A DNA stretch of 64,000 nt from positions 112,201-176,200 of the forward strand of contig JAEXNT010000043.1 in assembly GCA_023439545.1 (NCBI GenBank), written 5' to 3'. Source of the stretch: Bacillota bacterium. GTDB lineage: Bacteria; Bacillota; Clostridia; Acetivibrionales; DTU013. The notes beneath the pieces were generated by a model. The model was given only the letters and a program-made list of their open reading frames with translations. It was not told where the DNA came from and searched no databases. Positions 20,196 through 29,343 of this stretch are shown piece after piece (positions within the stretch are counted from its first letter, which is position 1; every line of letters starts with the position of its first letter). A program made the translations under genes and the position numbers.

Positions 20196-20289
20196 TAAGG
20201 GACACACCGTATAAGGTCAGGGGACACACCTTCAAATACCATTACAAGGAATGTCCCCAATTAATACCATTGCAAGGAATGTCCCTTTT
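20196..20289. repeat. Dispersed GGGGACA repeat, copy 1 (nested form)
   Basis: Two GGGACACACC units (20199-20208 and 20221-20230) are followed by two AAGGAATGTCCC units (20245-20257 and about 20274-20285). The outer and inner pairs can form nested hairpins, and six T residues follow on the plus strand. The ends match the repeats at 54.4 and 62.1 kb, here in the opposite orientation. It abuts the stop codon of the PASTA-like gene. The remaining gap to uppS (20072-20195) shows nothing else recognisable. Confidence 0.65.
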
Positions 20290-20505
20290 TTACTCTGGTG
20301 CTGAACTGCACACGAGCAGTACTATCGTGTCGTCAGCCGATTTGCTCTGTCTGACGACACGTGAATTTTTATCATATCCGGCCTGCCTCATTCTCGGCGA
20401 AGCCGTGAGCTGCACCTCTATCCTGGAGTATCCATGCGAGGCCAGCAATTTTACAGCTTTCTCCAGCATGTATCCGGAGACGTCAGGTATATCCATATGC
20501 TCCAT
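20290..20505 (-). CDS. Small stand-alone PASTA-like protein
   Basis: The 71-residue product opens with IPDVSGYMLEKAVKLLASHGY, which matches the PASTA pattern (hPDVxGxxLExAxxLL...GY), and ends with a strand-rich part including TIVLLVCSS. PASTA domains normally sit in tandem on penicillin-binding proteins or Ser/Thr kinases, where they sense cell wall fragments. Here there is one unit, with no signal peptide or membrane segment. It lies between frr and uppS. The ATG at 20505 or the one at 20496 could be the start. Function is unknown. Confidence 0.6.
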   Translation of the reverse strand: MEHMDIPDVSGYMLEKAVKLLASHGYSRIEVQLTASPRMRQAGYDKNSRVVRQSKSADDTIVLLVCSSAPE

Positions 20506-20560
20506 CAAGGTACTGCAAAACTGCGGATCGGCAAATGGTTCCGCAGTTTGGTTTGCAGCA

Positions 20561-21118
20561 TCAGACCTCCATTATTTCCTTGTCCTTCAGTTCAACTATC
20601 TTGTCGATGTCAACTATGTATTTGTCGGTCATCTTCTGGATATCCTCTTCGGCGTCCTTCAGATCGTCCTCGGTTATCTCGCTGTTCTTCTTCTGCACCT
20701 TGAAACGCTCTATGGCATCCCTTCTGATGGCACGGATCGTAACCTTACAGTCCTCGCCGTACTTTTTAACGCTTTTGGTCAGTTCTCTTCTTCTTTCCTC
20801 TGTAAGTATCGGGAATATAAGACGTATGACCTTGCCGTCGTTGTTGGGGTTTATGCCTATGTCCGATTTTTGTATGGCCTTTTCGATCTCTTTGAGCATC
20901 TTGGCTTCCCAGGGCTGGATGACGATAACACGCGCCTCAGGCACGGAAATCGCGCCTATCTGGTTTATAGGAGTAGGTGCGCCGTAATAATCCACGGTTA
21001 TCCTGTCGAGTATCGCCGGGTTTGCCCTGCCCGCCCTCAACCCTGAAAGCTCCTCCTTGAGCACATGGATCGCTTTGAGCATCTTTTCTTCAATGTCCTT
21101 GTAAGCGGCATTTGCCAT
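20561..21118 (-). CDS. frr: Ribosome recycling factor
   Basis: RRF, with EF-G, splits post-termination ribosomes. The 185-residue helical protein has the family segments [39 protein letters not shown] and [19 protein letters not shown]. An AAGGAGG site precedes the ATG. It follows pyrH by 39 bases as in most Bacillota. Confidence 0.97.
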   Translation of the reverse strand: MANAAYKDIEEKMLKAIHVLKEELSGLRAGRANPAILDRITVDYYGAPTPINQIGAISVPEARVIVIQPWEAKMLKEIEKAIQKSDIGINPNNDGKVIRLIFPILTEERRRELTKSVKKYGEDCKVTIRAIRRDAIERFKVQKKNSEITEDDLKDAEEDIQKMTDKYIVDIDKIVELKDKEIMEV

Positions 21119-21157
21119 ATGAAAACCTCCTTCAAATAAATTAACGGAATGATTGGT

Positions 21158-21865
21158 TTAGAATAAAGTCGTTCCGATTTTTTCGCCCCTGATGACCCTC
21201 AGTATGTTCTCGGGATCGCTCAGATCAAAAACTATAAGCGGTATCTTGTTGTCCATGCAAAGAGACAATGCGGTGGAATCCATTATCGAACCGAGTCTTC
21301 TGGCAAGGGCGTCTGCAAAGCTGATTGTTTCAAACTTTACGGCGTCGGGATTTTTCCTGGGATCGCTGTCATATACTCCATCCACCATCGTCGCCTTAAG
21401 TATGACGTCCGCATCGATCTCCGCGGCACGCAGAGCAGCTGTAGTATCTGTCGAGAAATAGGGATTGCCTATGCCGCACGCAAAAATGACGATTCTCTTC
21501 TTCTCGAGATGCCTTACCGCCTTCCTCCTGATATACGGTTCAGCGATCTGTCTCATCTCTATGGCAGTCTGGACCCTTGTCGGGACCCCCCGCGATTCCA
21601 ATGCGTCCTGCAGCGCCAATGAGTTTATAACGGTTGCCAGCATGCCCATATGGTCGGCAGTAGTACGATCCATGCCCTTGCCACTCCTGCCCCTCCAGAA
21701 ATTGCCTCCGCCGACGACTATCGATATTTCCACTCCGAGCTTGAAAGCTTCAGATATCTTATCGGATATGGCGCCGAGAGTCACGGTATCGATGCCTGTT
21801 TTCTGTTCTCCTGCCAGTGCTTCTCCGCTCAGCTTGAGCAATATCCTTTTATACTTTGGTATCAT
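21158..21865 (-). CDS. pyrH: Uridylate kinase
   Basis: PyrH phosphorylates UMP to UDP and belongs to the amino-acid kinase fold. The start [13 protein letters not shown], the glycine-rich [11 protein letters not shown] near residue 52, and [20 protein letters not shown] are diagnostic. Length is 235 residues. It lies in the conserved rpsB-tsf-pyrH-frr order. Confidence 0.97.
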   Translation of the reverse strand: MIPKYKRILLKLSGEALAGEQKTGIDTVTLGAISDKISEAFKLGVEISIVVGGGNFWRGRSGKGMDRTTADHMGMLATVINSLALQDALESRGVPTRVQTAIEMRQIAEPYIRRKAVRHLEKKRIVIFACGIGNPYFSTDTTAALRAAEIDADVILKATMVDGVYDSDPRKNPDAVKFETISFADALARRLGSIMDSTALSLCMDNKIPLIVFDLSDPENILRVIRGEKIGTTLF

Positions 21866-21978
21866 GTTGGTAACAACCCCCGCTCTCTATTTATTGTTCT
21901 ACAAAAATTCATAAATTCCTGCTCTATTGACAGTACTGCATTAAAAAGGGAACATAACTTGTATGCTCCCTCATTAAA

Positions 21979-22626
21979 TCAACCACCGATTTGTTTCGCT
22001 ACTTCTTCCGCGAAATTCTCTTCTTTCTTTTCAAGTCCTTCTCCTCTTTCGAAGCGTGCAAATCGTCTGATATTGATGTTCTCGCCTATCGTGGAGATCT
22101 TTTCAGTGACGAGCTGTTTGATCGTCTTGTCTGGATCCTTGATCCAAGGCTGTTCCATCAGGCAGACTTCCTTGTAGTATTTGTCGATCCTGCCCTCGAC
22201 CATCTTTTCGATGATCTTTTCGGGTTTGCCTTCGTTCCTTGCCTGCACCCTGAGAATGTTCATTTCCTTCTCGAGCACTTCTGTCGGAACCTCTTCCTTC
22301 TTGACGTATTCAGGTCTTGCAGCTGCTATCTGCATCGCAATATCCTTTACGAACTGCTTGAATTCTTCGTTAGCTGCAGCGAAGTCGGTTTCGATGTTGA
22401 CTTCCACCAATACGCCTATTCTACCGTTATCGTGTATATAAGAACCTACAAGGCCTTCTGCCGCTATTCTTCCGGCTTTCTTTGCGGCTGCTGCCAGGCC
22501 TCTTTCCCTGAGTATCTCGATTGCCTTGTCGGTATTGCCGTCTGCATCGGTCAGAGCCTTTTTGCAGTCCATCATTCCGGCGCCGGTCCTCTCACGGAGT
22601 TGTTTTACCATTTCAGCAGTAATCAT
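21979..22626 (-). CDS. tsf: Elongation factor Ts
   Basis: EF-Ts exchanges GDP on EF-Tu. The start at 22626 ([24 protein letters not shown]) is chosen because GGAGG lies seven bases upstream; the frame stays open to 22644 but that would translate the ribosome site. Core motifs are [14 protein letters not shown] and [13 protein letters not shown]. Length is 215 residues, the common short form. The 113-base gap to pyrH is AT-rich with no obvious hairpin. Confidence 0.96.
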   Translation of the reverse strand: MITAEMVKQLRERTGAGMMDCKKALTDADGNTDKAIEILRERGLAAAAKKAGRIAAEGLVGSYIHDNGRIGVLVEVNIETDFAAANEEFKQFVKDIAMQIAAARPEYVKKEEVPTEVLEKEMNILRVQARNEGKPEKIIEKMVEGRIDKYYKEVCLMEQPWIKDPDKTIKQLVTEKISTIGENINIRRFARFERGEGLEKKEENFAEEVAKQIGG

Positions 22627-22677
22627 CCAAATTCCTCCAAACAATAGTAATCATATTATTAGCCTCGAATAAGGCGT

Positions 22678-23439
22678 TTATTCCATTGCCCCTTCAGTCC
22701 CTGCGTCGGTTTCGTTGATCTTGTCTTCCGCATCATTGTTTTCGGTGGAAAGCTGTTCGCCCTGACGTCCTTCGATAATAGCATCCGCGATCTTTGCAGC
22801 AATAAGTTTGACTGCCCTGATGGCGTCGTCGTTGCCGGGAATTACATAATCCACTTCGTCAGGATCGCAGTTGGTATCTACGATAGCGACTACCGGTATA
22901 CCGAGCTTTCTTGCTTCAAGAATTGCGTTTCTTTCCTTCCTGGGGTCAACGATGAACATTGCGCCCGGGAGCTTCTTCATGTTCTTTATGCCGCCAAGAT
23001 ATTTCTCGAGCTTCTCCATCTCGCCCTTGAGCTTGATGACTTCCTTCTTGGGCAGCACTTCGAACATTCCGTTCTGTTCCATGCCTTCGAGCTGATTGAG
23101 CCTGTCGATCCTCTTGCGGATGGTTTTGAAGTTGGTAAGCATTCCGCCGAGCCATCTTGCGTTGACGAAATACTGTTCGCTTCTCTCTGCTTCTTCCTTG
23201 ATGGAATCCTGAGCCTGTTTTTTTGTACCGACAAAAAGGACGTCATCTCCGTTCATGGAGATCTCCCTTATAAAGAAATAAGCTTCTTCGATTTTTTTGA
23301 CGGTTTTCTGAAGATCGATGATGTAGATGCCGTTTCTCTCCGTAAAGATGTATTCGGCCATTTTAGGGTTCCATCTCCTGGTCTGGTGGCCAAAATGCAC
23401 ACCGGCTTCCAGCAGCTGTTTCATAGAAATAACTGACAT
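22678..23439 (-). CDS. rpsB: 30S ribosomal protein S2
   Basis: S2 binds the head-body junction of the 30S subunit. The start [22 protein letters not shown] and the segment [40 protein letters not shown] are family hallmarks. The C-terminal 20 residues form a variable acidic tail. It is the first gene of the rpsB-tsf-pyrH-frr operon, with a strong AGGAGG site. Confidence 0.97.
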   Translation of the reverse strand: MSVISMKQLLEAGVHFGHQTRRWNPKMAEYIFTERNGIYIIDLQKTVKKIEEAYFFIREISMNGDDVLFVGTKKQAQDSIKEEAERSEQYFVNARWLGGMLTNFKTIRKRIDRLNQLEGMEQNGMFEVLPKKEVIKLKGEMEKLEKYLGGIKNMKKLPGAMFIVDPRKERNAILEARKLGIPVVAIVDTNCDPDEVDYVIPGNDDAIRAVKLIAAKIADAIIEGRQGEQLSTENNDAEDKINETDAGTEGAME

Positions 23440-23542
23440 TTGTATGTCCTCCTTTAGTTATACCTCCACAATCCTCATCCGGTCGGAAGACCAATAGGCA
23501 CTTTTCCGGCAGTCGGACCGTGTGTGTATTTTTTCGTTAAAT

Positions 23543-23571
23543 AGTATAACACGGTATAATTTTTTTAGCAA
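23543..23571 (-). promoter_or_regulatory. SigA-type promoter of the rpsB operon
   Basis: TTGCTA, a 17-base spacer and TATACT lie on the minus strand about 104 bases before rpsB. The leader after it (23455-23520) contains self-complementary stretches (GGTCCGACTGCCGG and CCGACCGG), so the mRNA start may be structured. I cannot assign it to a known ribosomal-protein leader. Confidence 0.65.
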
Positions 23572-23739
23572 ATAAATTTTTGGACTGAAATGCAATGAAA
23601 CGCAGAGACGGTTCTTTTGTTCCGGTGCAGTCGCCGTAAGCGTTATATTTTCAAAAAATATTTATTTACAGGACAGGCAAGCAATTGGAATATCGCTCAT
23701 ATACTTATATGGTGACTAATTTTTCGGGAGGTGCTCCGT

Positions 23740-24450
23740 TTGCTGCACTTCTTATTCACCATGATGAATGAAGTACTAGGTAATGTCTTTTTTCAGCTTG
23801 GATATGTTTCAGGCACGAACTCGTTCCCGCAGCCATTATCTGCAGAAGAAGAACAAAAATTCATAGAAGCGTACAAAGAGGGCAGCGAAGATGCCAGGAA
23901 TACGCTGATAGAAAGAAATCTCCGGCTTGTAGCGCACATAGTAAAAAAGTACAGCACGTTCAGCAGCGACAGCGACGACTTAATTTCCATAGGAACGATC
24001 GGACTGATAAAGGCAATATCCACGTTCGATCAATCAAAAGGCACACGTCTGGCAACATATGCGGCACGTTGCATCGAAAATGAAATATTGATGCAGATCA
24101 GATCTACCAAAAAAATACAAAGTGAAGTATCCCTGCATGACCCTATCGGCGTAGATCGCGAGGGCAACGAAATAACACTGATTGACGTGATCGGCAATGA
24201 AACGGAATCCGTTATTGACGAAGTGGAGTTGAAAATCCAGGTGAAACGTCTTTATAATAAAATGAAATCCGTACTCAAAAAACGGGAAAAAACCGTACTT
24301 GAACTGAGATACGGGCTTTTGAACGGAACGAGCAAGACGCAGAGAGAAATCGCCAGCATGCTCGGCATATCCCGTTCTTACGTTTCACGGATAGAAAAGA
24401 AAGCGATCAAGAAATTGAGCAAAGAACTCGAACCCGATAGCTGCCATTAA
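23740..24450 (+). CDS. sigK: Sporulation sigma factor SigK (pro-SigK form)
   Basis: SigK directs late mother-cell transcription during sporulation. The protein has an N-terminal hydrophobic pro-sequence ending near GTNSFPQPLS, region 2 with LIERNLRLVAHIVKKY and DDLISIGTIGLIKAI, CIENEILMQIRSTKK, and region 4 with TQREIASMLGISRSYVSRIEKKA. I place the start at TTG 23740 because GGGAGGTG lies six bases upstream; a GTG at 23731 is the alternative. The gene is continuous and not split by a skin-like element. It is divergent from rpsB. No convincing SigE promoter could be fixed in the gap. Confidence 0.93.
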   Translation: MLHFLFTMMNEVLGNVFFQLGYVSGTNSFPQPLSAEEEQKFIEAYKEGSEDARNTLIERNLRLVAHIVKKYSTFSSDSDDLISIGTIGLIKAISTFDQSKGTRLATYAARCIENEILMQIRSTKKIQSEVSLHDPIGVDREGNEITLIDVIGNETESVIDEVELKIQVKRLYNKMKSVLKKREKTVLELRYGLLNGTSKTQREIASMLGISRSYVSRIEKKAIKKLSKELEPDSCH

Positions 24451-24465
24451 TCTGGCAGCTTTTTT
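24439..24465 (+). terminator. Intrinsic terminator of sigK
   Basis: A perfect 8-bp stem (AGCTGCCA with TGGCAGCT) with a 6-base loop is followed by six T residues. The sigK stop codon lies partly inside the loop. Confidence 0.88.
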
Positions 24466-24638
24466 ATGCTGCTGAATATATACTTGTCCGTATCGTCAAA
24501 TTCCAGTTGTAAGCTAGTGGATAGAAATAGCCATATTCTCCACATTATTACACATGAACTTATAGTAATGATAATAACAATAATTTCACATATAGCCAAA
24601 TCAGAAATTGTTTTTACAGAATCAGCTGATAGAGGCCG

Positions 24639-24839
24639 CAGTTCCCCGACCATTGCGACAGCCTCGTCGATGTACTGCGGTAACGTCATGCTTTTGACCC
24701 CCACTACCTATATATTGCAGCGATTCATGGGAATGAGGATCTTCCTGGCGGGACTGTTTGCTATAGCATTTGCCATCAGAGGCGTAAGCTCTCCAAGCAT
24801 TGAATCGGCTGCGATATATGGCAACTCGGCATCAGCCTG
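24639..24839 (-). pseudogene. Remnant of a DUF3842 gene with an in-frame stop
   Basis: One minus-strand frame reads ADSMLGELTPLMANAIANSP, then KILIPMNRCNI, then a TAG at 24710-24708, then VVGVKSMTLPQYIDEAVAMV. As I recall the DUF3842 family, this is its C-terminal half (ANSMLGELTP..., PLNRCNIEVVGVK..., PLPQYIDEAV), with GAG changed to TAG where a glutamate is usual. The N-terminal half is missing: an in-frame stop lies just upstream and the penicillin-binding protein gene follows. After the homology the frame stays open to 24447 with an unrelated hydrophobic stretch. The function of the family is unknown to me. Confidence 0.7.
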
Positions 24840-24874
24840 ATGTTTAGCCGGCAGATATTAACCCCCGCAGGCCT

Positions 24875-26578
24875 TTAAAACCCCATTTTCGTCATCCCGC
24901 AGGCTATCTCCGCGAAAACCGGAGCAGCTATCTTTCCGCCCAACTGTCCGTTCTCAACGAACACAGCTATAGAGTAGCGCGGTTCGTTTATGGGAAAATA
25001 CCCTGAAAACCAGGCGTGTACCTTGCCGCTGGTACCTGTTTCGGCACTTCCGGTCTTGCCGCCCGCACCCCCGTATAAGCCTATTACCGCATCAGTTCCG
25101 GTGCCGTACTGCGTGACGGCTTCCATCAACTTTTTAACCCTGTTGGCAGTATATGTTGAAATAATTCTCTGCCCCCCATTCACGCGGATTTCACTGATGA
25201 CGTTTCCGTCGTCGTCTGTGATACTGTCGACGATATTCACCCTGTTTTTGATCCCACCGTTGGCTACCGTAGCAACAATGTCTGCTACCTGCAAAGGCGT
25301 TGCCAGCAAGGCGCCCTGTCCGATGGCCAGATTTGCTATATCCGCCTGGCTGTAATAGACGTCCGACTTGGGAAGGCTTCCTGCCGATTCGTAGGCACCC
25401 TGTCCAAAAACACCTGTCTGGCTGCCGAGCCCGAACTTTCTCGCCATATCGATAAGTTCCCTGTATCCTATCTTCTGGCAAAGCTCTATAAAATATGAGT
25501 TGCACGAAAGTGCGAATGCCTGCTCCAGGTTTAATATCCCGTGTCCGCCTGAATAATACGAGGAGCATTTGAAAGTCAATCCGTTTATATTTACAGCGCC
25601 TTCACAATAATAGTGCCCGTTGTCGATAAAGTGGCTCCTGCCCGGCAGGTTGTCATCGGCTGCAGCGGCAGTTTTGTCGCTTAGAACGATATCCGGATTC
25701 TCGAAAAACGCGGCAGCATCTATTATTTTAAAAACTGAGCCCAGATTGTAGGCTGCTGTGGCTTTGTTGAAAAGCTCGTTGCCGCTGCTGTTCAGGTAAT
25801 TTTCGACCGCGTTCTGGTCGAAGTCGGGCCTGCTTGCCATCGCCAGGATATCTCCGTTCACTACATCCTCCACGACCGCCGCGCCTGATATTCCGTACTT
25901 GTCCAAAGCATTTTCAACTATCTGCTGTATATGGTAATCCAGAGTCAGCCTGACGTTTTGCTTTTTATCGGAGCTAAGGTCCCTGATCACATAGCCAAGC
26001 CCTTTAATGGGATTCTTCGCCGCATCCGTCACCGTTCCTATCTCATAAAACGAGTTGTCCCTGAGCTCTTTCTCATATGCTTTTTCGATACCTGACTGTC
26101 CTATCCTGTCCTTTTTACTTAGGTATCCCACCACATGCTTTGCCAGTGTTCCTTCATCATACCGTTCCAAGGAATTCAACATGGTGACCCAGTTTGTGTC
26201 GAGTTTCGCCAAAGCTTTGCTTCCGGCTTCGTCCGTCTCTATCAAAACAGGCTTGCTTTTACCCGTAAGGCTGCTTAATGCGTCAGGGCTTATGCCGAGC
26301 GCACTGCAGACTTTTTCCCTATCGGCGGGCGATTTGGGCATGAAAGCGGTCTTGATAAAAGCTGTATAGCTTCGCTTCCGGTTCGTAAAAGGTATCCCGC
26401 TGCGGTCTGTAATATTGCCTCTCATTTTCTCTATCTGAGTGTTGGAAAGCCTCTGTTCAAAGGCAGCTTCAGACAATTCCCCGTATGAAACAAACTGGAT
26501 ATACGCAAATCTGGCAAGTAAAGCGACGAACAGGGACAAAATGACCCCGGTCGTTATGTATGTTCTTCCCGCAATCAA
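24875..26578 (-). CDS. Class B penicillin-binding protein (peptidoglycan DD-transpeptidase)
   Basis: This membrane-anchored transpeptidase crosslinks peptidoglycan. A single N-terminal membrane segment (about residues 7-27) precedes a dimerisation/pedestal domain starting RGNITDRSGIPF. The transpeptidase domain has the three active-site motifs: SVFK near residue 280, SCN near residue 358 and KTGSAET near residue 509. At 567 residues it resembles PBP2/SpoVD-type enzymes but lacks a C-terminal PASTA domain. The start is TTG at 26578 with AAGGGG seven bases upstream, and that site lies in a hairpin. Possible roles include sporulation, cell elongation or division; the sequence does not decide. 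Confidence 0.88.
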   Translation of the reverse strand: MIAGRTYITTGVILSLFVALLARFAYIQFVSYGELSEAAFEQRLSNTQIEKMRGNITDRSGIPFTNRKRSYTAFIKTAFMPKSPADREKVCSALGISPDALSSLTGKSKPVLIETDEAGSKALAKLDTNWVTMLNSLERYDEGTLAKHVVGYLSKKDRIGQSGIEKAYEKELRDNSFYEIGTVTDAAKNPIKGLGYVIRDLSSDKKQNVRLTLDYHIQQIVENALDKYGISGAAVVEDVVNGDILAMASRPDFDQNAVENYLNSSGNELFNKATAAYNLGSVFKIIDAAAFFENPDIVLSDKTAAAADDNLPGRSHFIDNGHYYCEGAVNINGLTFKCSSYYSGGHGILNLEQAFALSCNSYFIELCQKIGYRELIDMARKFGLGSQTGVFGQGAYESAGSLPKSDVYYSQADIANLAIGQGALLATPLQVADIVATVANGGIKNRVNIVDSITDDDGNVISEIRVNGGQRIISTYTANRVKKLMEAVTQYGTGTDAVIGLYGGAGGKTGSAETGTSGKVHAWFSGYFPINEPRYSIAVFVENGQLGGKIAAPVFAEIACGMTKMGF

Positions 26579-26585
26579 TAAGAAG

Positions 26586-26628
26586 CCCCTTTCAACGGTT
26601 ATTACATCATTCTTGCCGTTTAAAAGGG
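26586..26628 (-). promoter_or_regulatory. Hairpin covering the ribosome-binding site of the PBP gene
   Basis: On the minus strand CCCTTTTAAACGG can pair with CCGTTGAAAGGGG (one bulge) across a 17-base loop. The 3' arm contains the Shine-Dalgarno AAGGGG of the downstream gene. There is no U tract, so translation control is at least as likely as termination. Confidence 0.5.
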
Positions 26629-26645
26629 CCAGTATTCAATAACCT

Positions 26646-27977
26646 TCAATAATTAGTCAGCACATCGAAAACATACCCCTGTTTTTGCAAACCTTCTATG
26701 ATCTTTGGCAGCGCTTTTGCAGTGTAGGCCTTCCCTGCCGAATCATGCATCAGGATAATCAGTTTCTTTCTTCCATTGGCGCCCTTTATCACGTTGTTTG
26801 CCAGCTTGTCGACTATCTGCCCCTCGTTTCCGATTTTTTTGAGGTTGGGATCAGTATCGGCTGTAGAAACATCCCAGTCAAAATACCTATATCCTAATTC
26901 CTTAAGAATTTCAGACCGTTCCTTTATCACACTTTTACTTCGTCCCATCGTACCGCCCGGGAAACGATAAACAGTCGATTTATATTGAAATCTCTCAAAA
27001 ATAAAATTCTGAGCCTTTAAAACATCATTTCTGAAATTCTCAACCGAGCCGAACAAATAATTATAATCGTGAACAGATGAGTGGTTACCTATAACGTGAC
27101 CTTCTTCAAGGATTCTTCCATAAAGATCGTCGAGGTTTTCCCTGGGCAGTACGAAAAACGTAGCCTTAATCCCGTACTTTTTCAGCGTATCCAGATTCTT
27201 TGAAGTATTATTTCTGGAAGGCCCATCATCAATGGTGATATAAGCAATTTTTTTATCGGCCTTGTTCTCCGGTTTTCCGGCAGGAGAACTGTTCTCCGGT
27301 TGCTGCGGGGACAAGCTGTCGGTATCAGATACTCTAATACCATTCGATTTTAATTTGCCTGTATACCTGATATCGCTCAAATCGGTAAAATCGAAGATAT
27401 GTATTCCGGCATCTCCCAAAGCGGCATATACGATATCCTCACTGACCGCAATACCCGAAATGCTGCAGGCGGAGTCGGGACCATTCACTTCGTATGCTTC
27501 CAGAAACCCGGGCAGCGCGGGATTTTCCAATGAATAGACATGAATATTATGCTGATCGTACAAATAGGCCCGGTTTCCGCAGACCACAAGTCCTGCAAGA
27601 CTCTCCCCGGTTTCGACACATGTATAATATGTTCCTGAAGGATGGTATGGGTCGGAAACATCGATTAGCTGCAGTCTATTGCCGGCCGTCACATAAATAA
27701 AGCCGTCATGGATTTGCATCGCAGTGACCGTTTCCGGAGCCTCTAAATCCAGCTGCGCTATAATAACAGGCTTTTCAGGTGTTTTAATATCAAGAACCAT
27801 AAATACTGAACGGTCTGAAACCACATATGCAAGCATCCGGTCCGGATCGAACTGAGTGAACAAAATCTTTTGTTCCTGCAATAGGTTTGCAGTCTCAGTC
27901 CCGGTATCCGCATGGATTGTCAACTGGAATAGGAGAACAATTGGTATCACAAGCGACACTATTTTACGTATCTTCAT
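26646..27977 (-). CDS. Secreted polysaccharide deacetylase with an N-terminal propeller-like domain
   Basis: A signal peptide (about residues 1-23) suggests export. Residues 35-215 hold about four repeats of the LVIVD type (FMVLDIKTPEKPVIIAQL, LQLIDVSDPYHPSGTYY, IHVYSLENPALPGFLEAY, IHIFDFTDLSDIRYTGKL), expected to form a beta-propeller-like module. A Pro/Ser-rich linker leads to a NodB deacetylase domain (about 243-443) with TIDDGPS, GNHSSVHDY, RFPGG, FDWDVSTAD and LMHDS. These keep the metal and catalytic residues, so it is probably active on peptidoglycan or another N-acetylated glycan. The combination is unusual. Confidence 0.85.
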   Translation of the reverse strand: MKIRKIVSLVIPIVLLFQLTIHADTGTETANLLQEQKILFTQFDPDRMLAYVVSDRSVFMVLDIKTPEKPVIIAQLDLEAPETVTAMQIHDGFIYVTAGNRLQLIDVSDPYHPSGTYYTCVETGESLAGLVVCGNRAYLYDQHNIHVYSLENPALPGFLEAYEVNGPDSACSISGIAVSEDIVYAALGDAGIHIFDFTDLSDIRYTGKLKSNGIRVSDTDSLSPQQPENSSPAGKPENKADKKIAYITIDDGPSRNNTSKNLDTLKKYGIKATFFVLPRENLDDLYGRILEEGHVIGNHSSVHDYNYLFGSVENFRNDVLKAQNFIFERFQYKSTVYRFPGGTMGRSKSVIKERSEILKELGYRYFDWDVSTADTDPNLKKIGNEGQIVDKLANNVIKGANGRKKLIILMHDSAGKAYTAKALPKIIEGLQKQGYVFDVLTNY

Positions 27978-27989
27978 TGTATCTGCCTC

Positions 27990-28016
27990 ACATAATTTTT
28001 TGATATGGAATTATGT
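27990..28016. promoter_or_regulatory. Inverted repeat upstream of the deacetylase gene
   Basis: An 8-bp perfect inverted repeat (ACATAATT and AATTATGT, 11-base spacer) lies 13 bases before the deacetylase start and just upstream of its GAGG ribosome site. It could be an operator or an mRNA hairpin. A TTGACA occurs upstream at about 28041-28046, but no -10 element is at the right spacing. Confidence 0.3.
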
Positions 28017-28057
28017 TGCCCCCATGTTCCGGAATCAATACTGTCAAACTGTTCTTA

Positions 28058-29302
28058 TTATTCTTTACGCCTCAGCATCGTATATGGCTCGACCGGCTCG
28101 TCCACAGGCATGTAAACTGTCATTTGCGGGTGCGGAGCCACGTTGATGGCCTCTTTGTCCGCGTTTCTCATAGAAAGCACCTTCTGGAGCTTGTAGGGTC
28201 CTTTGGGACTTACCACCTCGAGCTCTTCTCCGACGGAAAACCTGTTCCTCTGTTCTATGGTCGCGATCCCGGAAGCAGGATCGTACCCGGTCACAAGACC
28301 GACAAATTCATATTCTCTTATATATGAGCTGGTCTTGTAGTTCTGCTCCCTGCCTGACGGCTTACCGCTGAAAAATCCGCCTGTGTATTCCCTGTGGCTT
28401 GCTTTGGACAGTTCATCGAGCCAACGGCTGTCAAAGCGGTAATTCGCCGGGTCCGCTGCATAGGCATCCAACGCTTCGCGGTAAGCCTTTACCACTGTTG
28501 CAACATAATAGGAGCTTTTCATTCTGCCTTCTATTTTAACGCTTGTCACACCGCTTTCTATAATCTCGGGAAGATGTTCTATCAGGCAAAGATCCTTGGA
28601 ATTGAAAATGAAAGTGCCCCTCTCGTTTTCATAAACCGGCATATATTCCCCGGGCCGCTTCTCTTCGACAAGGTTGTACTTCCATCTGCAGGGATGGGCG
28701 CAAAGACCGCGGTTCGAATCCCTGTCGGCCATGTAATTGCTCAGCAGGCACCTGCCCGAATAGGATATGCACATAGCTCCATGTACGAACATCTCAAGCT
28801 CGAGGCTTTCGGGGACATTGTTCCTTATCTCGCAGATTTCTTCAAGAGAGAGTTCTCTGGCCAAAACGACTCGCTTTACTCCAAGCCTGTGCCAGAAGGC
28901 TGCGCTTCTCCAATTCGTATTGTTGGCCTGCGTACTCAGGTGCAGCTCCATTTCGGGAGCTTCGGCCCTCAGGAGGTCGAACACCCCGGGATCCGAGAAA
29001 ATGACCGCATCTGCTCCGGCGTCCCTCAATTCCCGTATATATCCGGGCATCTCCCTGAAATCCTCGTTATGAGGAATTATATTCATTGTAACGTATATTT
29101 TTTTGCCTCTGGAATGGGCGAATTCGATCCCTTCCTTCAAGTCGGCGCTGCCGAAATTCCCCGCCGAAGCGCGCAATCCGAATTCTTCGCCGCCGAGGTA
29201 TACGGCGTCGGCGCCGTACATTATTGCCATCTTCAGTTTTTCAAGGTTACCCGCGGGCGCCAGCAGTTCCACCGCCGGCCTGCCGCCGTCTGCAACAGCC
29301 AT
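28058..29302 (-). CDS. Peptidase U32-family tRNA 5-hydroxyuridine synthesis protein (TrhP-like)
   Basis: U32 proteins of this clade hydroxylate U34 of tRNA to ho5U using prephenate-dependent chemistry, rather than acting as proteases. The N-terminal barrel starts ELLAPAGNLEKLKMAIMYGADAVY-like, and the U32 signature region EMFVHGAMCISYSGRCLLSNY (about residues 165-185) is followed by CAHPCRWKY. The four cysteines match the Fe-S type ligands of the family. A small C-terminal beta domain ends the 414-residue protein. Its neighbours trmR and mltG match the Bacillus yrrL-yrrM-yrrN-yrrO order, which supports the tRNA role. Confidence 0.85.
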   Translation of the reverse strand: MAVADGGRPAVELLAPAGNLEKLKMAIMYGADAVYLGGEEFGLRASAGNFGSADLKEGIEFAHSRGKKIYVTMNIIPHNEDFREMPGYIRELRDAGADAVIFSDPGVFDLLRAEAPEMELHLSTQANNTNWRSAAFWHRLGVKRVVLARELSLEEICEIRNNVPESLELEMFVHGAMCISYSGRCLLSNYMADRDSNRGLCAHPCRWKYNLVEEKRPGEYMPVYENERGTFIFNSKDLCLIEHLPEIIESGVTSVKIEGRMKSSYYVATVVKAYREALDAYAADPANYRFDSRWLDELSKASHREYTGGFFSGKPSGREQNYKTSSYIREYEFVGLVTGYDPASGIATIEQRNRFSVGEELEVVSPKGPYKLQKVLSMRNADKEAINVAPHPQMTVYMPVDEPVEPYTMLRRKE

Positions 29303-29343
29303 TTGATTATCTCCTGTCCAGTTTTATTATAAGACCTATTCGT

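Noticed and set aside
23572..23725. SigE promoter for sigK
   Set aside because: CATA-type boxes are present but no pair has the right spacing, so I did not call one.
24447..24704. 85-residue minus-strand ORF as an independent membrane protein gene
   Set aside because: Its beginning continues the DUF3842 pattern past the TAG and it runs into the sigK terminator, so it is better explained as a remnant.
24466..24840. 124-residue plus-strand ORF downstream of sigK
   Set aside because: It lies after the terminator and is antisense to the DUF3842 remnant, with no ribosome site.
28394..29332. 312-residue plus-strand ORF opposite the U32 gene
   Set aside because: Antisense shadow of a conserved gene.
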